A stretch of DNA of 17,243 nucleotides, taken from assembly GCA_038251625.1 (NCBI GenBank), contig JBBSBE010000085.1:1-17243 (forward strand), given 5' to 3'. The notes beneath the pieces are model-generated. The model worked only from the letters and a program-made list of their open reading frames with translations. It did not search any database and was not told where the DNA came from. The position numbers were made by a program, and so were the translations under genes. Positions 8,016-14,763 of this stretch are shown here, in pieces. Source of the stretch: JBBQXK01 sp038251625 (GTDB lineage Bacteria; Pseudomonadota; Alphaproteobacteria; Rhodobacterales; Rhodobacteraceae). Positions within the stretch are counted from its first letter, which is position 1. Each line of letters begins with the position of its first letter.

Positions 8016-8876
8016 ATGACCGACACCTACACCCCGCCCCGCGTCTGGACCTGGGATCAGGCCAACGGCGGCCAGTTCGCCAACATCAACCGCCCCATCG
8101 CAGGCCCAACGCATGACAAGGCGCTGCCCGTGGGGGCGCATCCCTTGCAGCTTTATTCGCTCGCCACGCCGAACGGCGTGAAGGTGACGGTGATGCTGGA
8201 AGAGCTTCTGGCGGCAGGCCATGCGGGCGCCGAATACGATGCCTGGCTGATCGAGATCGGCAAGGGCGACCAGTTCGGATCGGGCTTTGTCGAGGCGAAC
8301 CCCAATTCCAAGATCCCCGCGCTGGTGGATCGTTCGGGGGCAGACCCGGTGCGCGTGTTCGAAAGTGGCTCGATCCTTCTCTATCTGGCCGAAAAGTTCG
8401 GGGCCTTCCTGCCGACCGGGCCGGCGCGGACGGAAGCGCTGAACTGGCTTTTCTGGCAGATGGGATCGGCGCCCTACCTTGGTGGCGGGTTCGGGCATTT
8501 CTACAAATATGCGCCGACCAGGATGGAATATCCCATCAACCGCTTCACGATGGAAACGAAGCGGCAGCTGGACGTGCTGAACCGAAATCTCGCAGATCGC
8601 GCCTTCATGGCGGGGGCAGACTATTCCATCGCCGATATGGCGATCTGGCCCTGGTATGGCTCGCTGGTGCTGAACGGTGTGTATGAAGCGGCAGAGTTTC
8701 TGGATGCCGGGACCTATGAACACGTCATCCGCTGGGCCAAGGTCATCGAGGATCGCCCCGCCGTTGCGCGGGGCCGCATGGTCAACAAGACCTGGGGGCC
8801 GGAAGAGGGCCAACTGCCCGAGCGTCACGCGGCAGCGGATTTCGACACCGTGAATGGCGCTGCGGCGAAATCCTAA
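8016..8876 (+). CDS. yghU: Glutathione S-transferase-family disulfide-bond oxidoreductase YghU
   Basis: Cytoplasmic glutathione-dependent protein of the Nu class of GSTs, able in E. coli to reduce disulfides of small molecules and organic hydroperoxides. The 286 residues align by eye with E. coli YghU nearly throughout: VWTWDQANGGQFANINRP at the start, HPLQLYSLATPNGVKVTVML opening the thioredoxin fold, NPNSKIPAL and FESGSILLYLAEKFG at the glutathione site, and GGGFGHFYKYAP with ADMAIWPWYG in the helical domain. Asn25 in NINRP corresponds to the asparagine implicated in thiol handling in Nu-class enzymes. The ATG at 8016, after CCGGAGAG, gives the E. coli-like N-terminus; the longer frame from 7956 does not. 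It may form a unit with the upstream SDR gene or use its own promoter. The identification is very strong. Confidence 0.96.
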   Translation: MTDTYTPPRVWTWDQANGGQFANINRPIAGPTHDKALPVGAHPLQLYSLATPNGVKVTVMLEELLAAGHAGAEYDAWLIEIGKGDQFGSGFVEANPNSKIPALVDRSGADPVRVFESGSILLYLAEKFGAFLPTGPARTEALNWLFWQMGSAPYLGGGFGHFYKYAPTRMEYPINRFTMETKRQLDVLNRNLADRAFMAGADYSIADMAIWPWYGSLVLNGVYEAAEFLDAGTYEHVIRWAKVIEDRPAVARGRMVNKTWGPEEGQLPERHAAADFDTVNGAAAKS

Positions 8877-8927
8877 TCAAACGTAAAGCGGCGCTTGTAA
8901 CCCATTGATTTCCAACAGGGCGGCTTG

Positions 8928-8965
8928 TGTCCACGCGTGCGACAATCCTTGTCCACGCGTGGGCA
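8928..8965. terminator. Strong hairpin between convergent yghU and anmK, probable bidirectional terminator
   Basis: The bases CCACGCGTG (8931-8939) pair with CACGCGTGG (8954-8962), and GACAA (8941-8945) pairs with TTGTC (8949-8953) around a TCC triloop, with one bulged C at 8940. Three more outer pairs (8928-8930 with 8963-8965, one a G-T wobble) extend the stem. Because CACGCGTG is itself palindromic, the arms also read as two direct repeats of TGTCCACGCGTG 22 bases apart. No T-run follows on either strand, so it is not a textbook intrinsic terminator. Its place between two gene ends nevertheless fits mutual termination. Confidence 0.6.
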
Positions 8966-8972
8966 GGCGGAC

Positions 8973-10064
8973 TTACCCTCCCGGCGGGCGGCTGATCTGC
9001 CCGCCCCCCACCGCCATAGGCACCCCCGTGGTTGAAGGGCCGGAGGTCGGCAAACCCTGCGCCACCCGGACGGCCAGATAGGCAAAGGCCTGCGCCTCCA
9101 GCATGTCGCCCTGCAGCCCCACGGCCTCGACCGGCAGCACCTCGGCGGTCAGACGCCGGGCAAGCTCCCCCATCATGGTCGCGTTGTGCCGCCCGCCCCC
9201 CGTCACCCATATCTGCGCCGGATAGGTCGGCAGATGCTCCATCCCCCGCGCGACCGCGGCGGCAGCGGCGGCCGTCAGCGTGGCGGCCGCATCGGCATCG
9301 TCCAGCGCCCCCACCGCCTGCGACAGGGTCCGGAAGGCATCCCTGTCCAGCGATTTCGGCGGCATGCGGAAAAAGAAGGGATGGTCGAGAAAGGCCGCGA
9401 GGATGCCCTCATCCACCGTCCCGGCAGCCGCCAGCGCCCCGCCATCATCCTGCACCTGCCTGCGGCGCGCCAACATGAGATCGTTCAGCGGCGCGTTGGC
9501 GGGGCCGGTATCGAAGGCAAGGCAGGCCCCGTGCGCCTCGGGCGCGGTCTGGCGGGGGTCGACCCAGGTCAGGTTCCCGACCCCGCCGAGGTTCAGGAAC
9601 GCCACCGGCTGCCCTGCCCCCACCCGCCGCGCGCAGGCGAAGTGGAAGAACGGCGCCAGCGGCGCGCCCTGCCCCCCCATAGCCACATCGGCCGACCGGA
9701 AATCCCACACCACCGGCACGCCCAGCACCCCCGCCATCAGCGCGCCATTGCCCGCCTGATGCGTGCCCCGCCCGCCCGGATCATGCGCCAGCGTCTGCCC
9801 GTGGAAGCCCGCGATCTCGGCCCCGCGAAAGCCGCTCATCAGTTCGGCATGGGCCAGCTCCACCACTTCCGCCGCCGCAGAGCCCGGCCAGTGGCCAAGC
9901 CCCGCGCGGATCACCGCACGTTCGTCCTCGCTATAGGGGCGATACCCGGTCTCGCCGAAATCGAGGATGCGGTGCCCGTCGGTCAGCACCATGGCCGCAT
10001 CAACCCCGTCGAGCGACGTGCCCGACATCGTGCCCAAAGCCCAGACAGCCCCGCCCTTCAACAT
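8973..10064 (-). CDS. anmK: Anhydro-N-acetylmuramic acid kinase
   Basis: Cytoplasmic kinase that opens and phosphorylates 1,6-anhydro-MurNAc recovered from peptidoglycan turnover, giving MurNAc-6-phosphate. The 363 residues match family length. The N-terminal ATP-binding loop is GTMSGTSLDGVDAAM (from Gly11). GFHGQTLAHDP and NLGGVGNLTW are family motifs, Asp185 in AFDTGPANAPLNDL corresponds to the catalytic aspartate region, and WVTGGGRHN lies near the C-terminus. The ATG at 10064 follows AGGGGGAAGCC on the - strand. It is divergent from tyrS with a 62-base gap, a pairing I recall from related genomes. Its 3' end faces yghU across the strong hairpin. With alr in the same window it belongs to cell-wall metabolism, but the two are not in one operon. 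Confidence 0.95.
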   Translation of the reverse strand: MLKGGAVWALGTMSGTSLDGVDAAMVLTDGHRILDFGETGYRPYSEDERAVIRAGLGHWPGSAAAEVVELAHAELMSGFRGAEIAGFHGQTLAHDPGGRGTHQAGNGALMAGVLGVPVVWDFRSADVAMGGQGAPLAPFFHFACARRVGAGQPVAFLNLGGVGNLTWVDPRQTAPEAHGACLAFDTGPANAPLNDLMLARRRQVQDDGGALAAAGTVDEGILAAFLDHPFFFRMPPKSLDRDAFRTLSQAVGALDDADAAATLTAAAAAAVARGMEHLPTYPAQIWVTGGGRHNATMMGELARRLTAEVLPVEAVGLQGDMLEAQAFAYLAVRVAQGLPTSGPSTTGVPMAVGGGQISRPPGG

Positions 10065-10087
10065 GGCTTCCCCCTGCCCCCTGCCCC

Positions 10088-10096
10088 GGTTATACC
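10088..10096. promoter_or_regulatory. Palindromic -10 element shared by the divergent anmK and tyrS promoters (candidate)
   Basis: GGTTATACC reads TATAAC on the - strand (toward anmK, five of six consensus bases) and TATACC on the + strand (toward tyrS, four of six). It lies about 25-30 bases from each start codon, a good place for both -10 elements. The -35 positions are poor on both strands (TTCCCC for tyrS), so either promoter would be weak or need an activator. Confidence 0.35.
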
Positions 10097-10126
10097 GCGC
10101 CTCGCCTTTTCATGCACGAGGGTGCC

Positions 10127-11377
10127 ATGACCTACCATGCCAAATCGGAATTCCTGCGCACGATAACCGAGCGCGGATTTCTGGCCGATTGCACTGATCT
10201 TCAGGCGCTGGACGAGGCCTGCCTCAAGGGACCGATCACTGCCTACATCGGGTTCGACCTCACGGCGAGTTCCCTGCACATCGGCAATCTGGTGCAGATC
10301 ACCCTTTTGCGGTGGCTGCAAAAGACCGGGCACCGACCCATCACGCTGATGGGCGGCGGCACGACCAAGGTCGGCGATCCCTCGGGCAAGGACGAAATGC
10401 GCCGCATCCTGACCGTCGAGCAGATCAATGCCAATGCCGCCAGCATCCGCAAGGTCTTTGGCCGCTACATCACTTATGGCGACGGCCCGACCGACGCGGT
10501 GATGCCGAACAACGCCGAATGGCTGGACGAGTTGCGCTATATCGAGTTCCTGCGCGATATCGGCCGGCATTTCACCATCAACCGCCTGCTGGCGTTTGAA
10601 AGCGTGAAATCCCGGCTCGACCGCGAACAGGCGCTGAGCTTCATCGAATTCAACTACATGCTGTTGCAGGCGTACGACTTTCTGGAACTGAACCGCCGCT
10701 ATGGCACCGTCCTGCAGATGGGCGGGTCGGACCAGTGGGGCAACATCATTTCCGGCGCCGATCTGATCCGAAGGGTCAACGGGGCCGAGGCTTTCGGGCT
10801 GACCACGCCGCTTGTCACCCGGTCGGATGGCAAGAAGATGGGGAAGTCGGTCGACGGGGCCGTCTGGCTGAACGACGACATGATGACGCCCTATGCCTTC
10901 TGGCAATGGTGGCGGAACGTGGCCGATGCGGATGTGGGCAAGTTCGCGAAGATGTTCACCGACCTGGCCGTCGACGAATGCGACCGCCTGGGATCGTTGG
11001 GCGGGTCCGAGATCAACGAGGCCAAGATCATTCTGGCGAATGAGGTGACAACGCTTGCCCATGGGCCCGAGGCGGCGGCAGCGGCAGAGGCGACGGCGCG
11101 CGAGGTGTTCGAGAAGGGTGGCCTTGGTGACGATCTGCCCACGCTTTCGCTGACCGCAGCCGAGATCGGAGATGGCGTTTCGGTGGCGCAGTTGTTCGTG
11201 CGCGCGGGCCTTGCGAAATCAGGCAAGGACGCCAAACGGCTGATCGCCGAGGGTGGCGCGCGGCTGAATGACGAGCCGGTCCTGGATGCAGGGCAGATGA
11301 TCGGGGCGGGCATGCTGGCCGATCCGATGAAGCTGACGGCCGGTCGAAAGCGTCACGCAAGGGTGGTGCTGGGCTAG
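10127..11377 (+). CDS. tyrS: Tyrosyl-tRNA synthetase
   Basis: Class I aminoacyl-tRNA synthetase charging tRNA-Tyr. Of two nearby ATGs, 10127 is preferred over 10112. It gives the standard alphaproteobacterial N-terminus MTYHAKSEFLRT and lies just after GAGGG, although the spacer of four bases is short. In 416 residues: the HIGH-type motif SLHIGN (His51 to Gly53), the tyrosine-binding region YMLLQAYDF and GGSDQWGNI, and the KMSKS equivalent KKMGKS (236-241). A C-terminal S4 RNA-binding domain (VRAGLAKSGKDAKRLIAEGGARLN) follows. Its TAG stop overlaps the - strand TAG stop of the RES toxin within a shared CTAG. No terminator hairpin separates them, so the transcripts should read into each other. 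Confidence 0.97.
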   Translation: MTYHAKSEFLRTITERGFLADCTDLQALDEACLKGPITAYIGFDLTASSLHIGNLVQITLLRWLQKTGHRPITLMGGGTTKVGDPSGKDEMRRILTVEQINANAASIRKVFGRYITYGDGPTDAVMPNNAEWLDELRYIEFLRDIGRHFTINRLLAFESVKSRLDREQALSFIEFNYMLLQAYDFLELNRRYGTVLQMGGSDQWGNIISGADLIRRVNGAEAFGLTTPLVTRSDGKKMGKSVDGAVWLNDDMMTPYAFWQWWRNVADADVGKFAKMFTDLAVDECDRLGSLGGSEINEAKIILANEVTTLAHGPEAAAAAEATAREVFEKGGLGDDLPTLSLTAAEIGDGVSVAQLFVRAGLAKSGKDAKRLIAEGGARLNDEPVLDAGQMIGAGMLADPMKLTAGRKRHARVVLG

Positions 11378-11874
11378 GGGTTCAGTCGTCCATCATCGTC
11401 ATTGAGCGTCAGCCGGTGCGGCAAGTCCGGCCCCCATCGCCACAGGATCAGGTTGCGCGCGCCAGCTTGGGCAGTGCGCGCAAAGCTCGGCGCGATCATT
11501 CCAGCAAAGGCGTCTGCAGCCAAGGCACGCGCAAGGGACTGTGTTGGGGCCTCGCCGCCATCGCGCATGGCCACGCGCCAATCGTCACCAGCAAGAAGCG
11601 CTGCATCGACGGCACGCGCTGAAAGCTCACCCTGATCGCTTGCGTCGAAAACGGGTGTCACGTCCACCTCGTAACTGACAAGCGTTGTGGGCTGCAGGGG
11701 GCGCCCCACCTGCCCCGCTTCCGCAAGTGCGGTCTGCACGTCGAGCGATGTGTAAAGCGCGGCCATGCCCTTGGGATTAAACCGCCCGCCATGGAGCCTC
11801 GCGCCTTCACCCGACAAGGGCATCATTGCCCAGACGGGATTAAGCGCGCGGTAGACGCGGGTGACGATCCGCAT
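11374..11874 (-). CDS. RES-domain toxin of a type II toxin-antitoxin pair
   Basis: The 166-residue protein matches the RES domain, whose studied members (for example ParT, MbcT and Pseudomonas Res) are ADP-ribosyltransferase-fold toxins. They deplete NAD+ by phosphorolysis or hydrolysis, or modify metabolic proteins. The name-giving residues are visible: Arg31 in GARLHGGRFNPKGMAALYTS, Glu52 in TALAEAG, and Ser130 in GMIAPSFARTAQAGARNLILW. Tyr41 in the LYTS motif is also conserved, so the toxin looks intact. It lies three bases downstream of the antitoxin gene, the usual antitoxin-first order, and should be co-transcribed from the promoter at 12253-12281. Its stop TAG (11374-11376) overlaps the convergent tyrS stop. 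Which RES reaction it performs cannot be told from sequence. Confidence 0.88.
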   Translation of the reverse strand: MRIVTRVYRALNPVWAMMPLSGEGARLHGGRFNPKGMAALYTSLDVQTALAEAGQVGRPLQPTTLVSYEVDVTPVFDASDQGELSARAVDAALLAGDDWRVAMRDGGEAPTQSLARALAADAFAGMIAPSFARTAQAGARNLILWRWGPDLPHRLTLNDDDGRLNP

Positions 11875-11877
11875 CGT

Positions 11878-12228
11878 TCAGGCATGCACCCCGGCATCGA
11901 CGGCATCGAGATAGGCCATCACCTCATCCGCCCGCCCGTCGCGCACCAGCGCCATGGCCGACAGCCCGCCGAAACCCGCCAAAGGCTCTGACCGATACCA
12001 GGCATAGGCCAGAAGGTCCGACCCGAAGCGCGGCGAGACGCGGTTGAGGATCTCGACCATCTCGCGCAACCGCCGCTGGGTGCGCGGGGCGGCAAGGCGG
12101 TCGCGGCGCGACACAGCATCGCGACCAAGCCCCGCAGAGGCGGCCACATCCTCGATAGACGTCATCAACCGCCCGGCGATGCGCTGGGGCGAGAACACGG
12201 CATTTTCGGCAAGGGCGGCGAGGTTCAC
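11878..12228 (-). CDS. Xre/MbcA/ParS-family antitoxin
   Basis: The 116-residue antitoxin partners the RES toxin downstream. The N-terminal half has an Xre-like helix-turn-helix (about residues 17-45: IAGRLMTSIEDVAASAGLGR then DAVSR). The C-terminal half is the DUF2384/MbcA-ParS toxin-binding domain (from about 58), with AYAWYRSEPLAGFGG and a final GRADEVMAYLDAVDAGVHA. Such antitoxins bind the toxin's active-site cleft and repress their own operon. Two GTG starts are possible. I prefer 12228 because GGAG (12238-12235) lies six bases upstream; the GTG at 12240 lacks a ribosome-binding site and would be about seven bases from the predicted transcript start. Gene order and the adjacent palindrome strongly support the pair. 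Confidence 0.85.
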   Translation of the reverse strand: MNLAALAENAVFSPQRIAGRLMTSIEDVAASAGLGRDAVSRRDRLAAPRTQRRLREMVEILNRVSPRFGSDLLAYAWYRSEPLAGFGGLSAMALVRDGRADEVMAYLDAVDAGVHA

Positions 12229-12236
12229 GGAAAGCT

Positions 12237-12274
12237 CCACAGGTTCTGACGCAATATAGCGCCAGAACCTGTGG
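12237..12274. promoter_or_regulatory. Inverted-repeat operator of the toxin-antitoxin operon
   Basis: Perfect 12-base arms CCACAGGTTCTG (12237-12248) and CAGAACCTGTGG (12263-12274) are followed inward by one A/C mismatch and then CGC/GCG, around a central AATATA. The palindrome covers the predicted -10, the transcript start and the ribosome-binding site of the antitoxin gene, so a bound Xre-type antitoxin would block transcription. In RNA the same arms could hide the GGAG. Confidence 0.75.
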
Positions 12275-12281
12275 CAAACAA
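12253..12281 (-). promoter_or_regulatory. Candidate promoter of the antitoxin-toxin operon
   Basis: Read on the - strand: TTGTTT (12281-12276), 17 bases, then TATATT (12258-12253). The -10 matches consensus in five of six positions and the spacing is optimal; the -35 keeps TTG. Transcription would begin near 12246, giving a leader of about 18 bases to the GTG at 12228. The -10 lies in the centre of the inverted repeat. Confidence 0.6.
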
Positions 12282-12284
12282 GGC

Positions 12285-12845
12285 TTATGGCTTGACGGTC
12301 ACCTTTACCATCTTGTCCGCGGGGCCCTGAACGGTGCCAGACTGACCTTGGCCGCGCTTGATCGCGTCCACGACATCCATGCCCGAAATCACCTTGCCGA
12401 CAACCGTATACTGCCCGTCGAGAAAGGCGCCTGGTGCGAACATGATGAAGAATTGACTATTGGCGCTGTCGGGGCTTTGCGCGCGCGCCATGCCCACGAT
12501 CCCGCGTTCGAAGCTGACGTCCGAAAATTCGGCCGGAAGGTCTGGCAGGTCGGACCCGCCAGCGCCCGCGCGGGACAGATCTTCGCCCTTGCCGAATTGC
12601 ACATCGCCCGTTTGCGCCATGAAGCCTTCGATCACGCGGTGGAAAACCACGCCATCATAGGCCCCGGCCTGAGCAAGTTCCACGATCTGGGCCACATGCT
12701 TTGGCGCCTTGTCGGCCAGAAGGTCGATCACCACGGTTCCGTTGGCCTGCCCTGCCACCTCGATCACGAGATTGGGGCCGGGACCGTCGCCCTCGGCCAG
12801 GGCCGGAGACGCAAGAAGAAGCGCCAGCGCGAGACTACGCCACAT
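12285..12845 (-). CDS. ppiA: Exported cyclophilin-type peptidyl-prolyl cis-trans isomerase
   Basis: Folding helper that isomerises Xaa-Pro bonds, predicted to act in the periplasm. The 186 residues begin with a Sec signal peptide (MWRSLALALLLASPALA, likely cleaved after Ala17), followed by a complete bacterial cyclophilin domain. That domain contains FHRVIEGFMAQTGD with the catalytic Arg, GIVGMARAQSPDSANSQFFI, and the terminal FLDGQYTVVGKVISGMDVVD. The ATG at 12845 overlaps the end of the upstream cyclophilin gene by 11 bases, so the two are translationally coupled. The TAA stop is only four bases from the -35 of the toxin-antitoxin promoter, and read-through into that operon is possible. Confidence 0.93.
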   Translation of the reverse strand: MWRSLALALLLASPALAEGDGPGPNLVIEVAGQANGTVVIDLLADKAPKHVAQIVELAQAGAYDGVVFHRVIEGFMAQTGDVQFGKGEDLSRAGAGGSDLPDLPAEFSDVSFERGIVGMARAQSPDSANSQFFIMFAPGAFLDGQYTVVGKVISGMDVVDAIKRGQGQSGTVQGPADKMVKVTVKP

Positions 12846-13344
12846 CTGCGGCCACCTTGACGCTGATCATCCGGTCGGGGGCGGCGGGCGGCTCGCCCCG
12901 GGCGATGGCATCCACATGCTCCATCCCCGAAATCACCCGACCATAGACTGTATAGTTGCCATTCAGGAACGAGTTGTCGGAAAAGTTGATGAAGAACTGG
13001 CTGTTGGCGCTGTTTGGATTCGACGAACGCGCGGCACCAAGCGAACCCCGGTCATGCGGCAGGCGCGAAAACTCAGCCGGAACGTCGGGCAGATCAGAGC
13101 CGCCTGTGCCAGCGCGCCGCAGGTTGAAGCCGTCTTCCATGTCGCCGTTCTGCACGTCGCCCGTCTGGGCCATGAAGCCCTCGATCACGCGGTGGAAACA
13201 GACATTGTCATAGGCACCGGCGCGGGCCAGTTCCTTCATCCGGGCGCTGTGAAGGGGTGCGACATCGGGCAGAAGCTCGATCACGACGGTGCCGTTCTTC
13301 AGCTCCATCAGGATCGTGTTTTCGGGGTCTTTGATCTCGGCCAT
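12835..13344 (-). CDS. ppiB: Cytoplasmic cyclophilin-type peptidyl-prolyl cis-trans isomerase
   Basis: The 169-residue cyclophilin has no signal peptide and is predicted to be cytosolic. The start is the ATG at 13344 (MAEIKDPENTILMELKNG), preceded by GAGAGGAGACC; the open frame continues far upstream to 13827, but that part is the antisense of pgk. Visible motifs are FHRVIEGFMAQTGD (Phe50, Arg52, Phe57, Gln60), GGSDLPDVPAEFS, SNPNSANSQFFINF and FLNGNYTVYGRVISGM. It is a close paralogue of the exported protein encoded just downstream, sharing long identical blocks, which indicates tandem duplication with a signal peptide gained or lost. It is divergent from pgk across a 133-base gap in which I see only a weak TTGACG (13424-13429) facing pgk. 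Confidence 0.93.
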   Translation of the reverse strand: MAEIKDPENTILMELKNGTVVIELLPDVAPLHSARMKELARAGAYDNVCFHRVIEGFMAQTGDVQNGDMEDGFNLRRAGTGGSDLPDVPAEFSRLPHDRGSLGAARSSNPNSANSQFFINFSDNSFLNGNYTVYGRVISGMEHVDAIARGEPPAAPDRMISVKVAADVA

Positions 13345-13477
13345 CTTTGGTCTCCTCTCGGCTCGCGCGACCCTAGACGGGCGGGGCCGCAGGGAAAAGG
13401 GCAAACCCGCGTGAAGGGCGCGGTTGACGGACCGGACGGGGGGGAGGAAAAGGGCACAATTGCCATGGGAGGCGCCG

Positions 13478-14668
13478 ATGGGCTGGAAGACGCTGGACGA
13501 CATGGACCTTGCCGGCAAGGTGGCGCTGGTGCGGGTGGATGTGAACGTGCCGATGGACGGAGACCGGGTGACCGACACGACGCGGATCGACAAGATCGTG
13601 CCGACGGTAAAGGACATTCTGGCAAAGGGCGGCAAGCCCGTGCTTCTGGCGCATTTCGACCGCCCCAAGGGCAAGGTCGTGCCGGAAATGAGCCTGCGGC
13701 GCATTCTGCCTGCTCTCGAGGCAGCGCTCGGGCAGCACGTTACCTTCGCGGAAGATTGCCAGGGCGCGCCGGCCAAGGCTGCGGTGGCGGGAATGGCGCC
13801 GGGCGACGTGGTGCTGCTGGAAAACACGCGGTTTCATCCCGGCGAAGAGGCGAACGATCCGATGCTGGCGGCAGGGATGGCCGCGCTTGGGGATCTCTAT
13901 GTGAACGATGCGTTTTCCGCCGCTCACCGCGCCCATGCCTCGACCGAAGCCATTGCGCGGCTTTTGCCGTCTTGCGCAGGTCGGTTGATGGAGGCCGAAC
14001 TGAAAGCGCTGGAGGCAGCTTTGGGCGACCCGGTGCGCCCCGTCGTGGCGGTCGTGGGCGGGGCGAAGGTTTCCACCAAGCTCGATCTTCTGGGCAACCT
14101 GGTGGCGAAGGTTGATCACCTTGTCATCGGCGGGGGGATGGCCAACACGTTTCTTTTCGCGCAAGGGCGCGAGGTTGGAAAAAGCCTTGCCGAACGCGAC
14201 ATGGCGCCAACCGCGCTGGAGATTTTGGCGAAGGCCAAGGTGGCGGGATGTATTATCCACCTGCCCCCGGACGTGGTGGTGGCGCGGGAATTCAAGGCGC
14301 ATGCGGCGCATGAGACTGTCACGGCAGATGCCTGCCCGGCCGATGCGATGATCCTCGATGCGGGCCCCGCCACGGTGGCCGAACTGGCCAAAACCTTTGC
14401 CGCATGCTGCACGCTGATCTGGAACGGCCCCCTTGGCGCGTTCGAGCTGCCGCCTTTCGATGCCGCCACAACCGCCGCCGCGCGCGAGGTGGCACGGCTG
14501 ACAGCCACGGGCACGCTGGTCTCTGTCGCGGGTGGCGGCGACACTGTGGCGGCGCTGCATCAGGCCGGTGTGGCAGAGGGCTTTACCTTCATCTCGACCG
14601 CCGGCGGCGCCTTTCTGGAATGGATGGAAGGCAAGGAATTGCCCGGCGTAGCGGCCCTGATGGGGTAA
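13478..14668 (+). CDS. pgk: Phosphoglycerate kinase
   Basis: Glycolytic and Calvin-cycle/gluconeogenic enzyme converting 1,3-bisphosphoglycerate and ADP to 3-phosphoglycerate and ATP. It has 396 residues from the ATG at 13478, which follows GGGAGG with a 5-base spacer; the in-frame extension to 13424 lacks a site. Substrate-binding RVDVNVP (Arg19, Asp21, Asn23), Arg36, and HFDRPKG (His59 to Gly65) are present, as are ENTRFHPGEE, GGAKVSTK, IWNGPLGAFE and the nucleotide loop GGGDTVAAL. One departure is visible: the usual Gly of the HxGRPKG loop is Asp61 (codon GAC). The aldolase gene follows after 95 bases on the same strand, making a sugar-phosphate pair. Confidence 0.97.
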   Translation: MGWKTLDDMDLAGKVALVRVDVNVPMDGDRVTDTTRIDKIVPTVKDILAKGGKPVLLAHFDRPKGKVVPEMSLRRILPALEAALGQHVTFAEDCQGAPAKAAVAGMAPGDVVLLENTRFHPGEEANDPMLAAGMAALGDLYVNDAFSAAHRAHASTEAIARLLPSCAGRLMEAELKALEAALGDPVRPVVAVVGGAKVSTKLDLLGNLVAKVDHLVIGGGMANTFLFAQGREVGKSLAERDMAPTALEILAKAKVAGCIIHLPPDVVVAREFKAHAAHETVTADACPADAMILDAGPATVAELAKTFAACCTLIWNGPLGAFELPPFDAATTAAAREVARLTATGTLVSVAGGGDTVAALHQAGVAEGFTFISTAGGAFLEWMEGKELPGVAALMG

Positions 14669-14671
14669 CAA

Positions 14672-14688
14672 GGCGCCCTTCGCGCGCC
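14672..14688 (+). terminator. Weak hairpin just after pgk
   Basis: GGCGC (14672-14676) can pair with GCGCC (14684-14688) around a 7-base loop, starting three bases past the pgk stop. There is no T-run and the stem is only five pairs, so it may merely attenuate or stabilise the transcript, with read-through to the aldolase gene. Confidence 0.25.
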
Positions 14689-14763
14689 GTTAGCGTCATC
14701 AGGCTTGCCATGGCGTGGGGAGCCCCGCTATCGCAGGAGCAACCCACAGATTGCGAGGCCCCC

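Noticed and set aside
9186..10130. 314-codon + strand open frame opposite anmK
   Set aside because: Arg/Pro/His-rich shadow; the - strand frame carries all AnmK motifs.
13424..13452. TTGACG as pgk promoter
   Set aside because: The downstream -10 candidate GAAAAG matches only three of six positions; too weak to list.
12709..14115. 468-codon + strand open frame running through ppiB and into pgk
   Set aside because: It is antisense to the cyclophilins and out of frame with pgk; both of those are well supported.
13373..14671. 432-codon - strand open frame opposite pgk
   Set aside because: Shadow of pgk; no ribosome-binding site and no recognisable motif.
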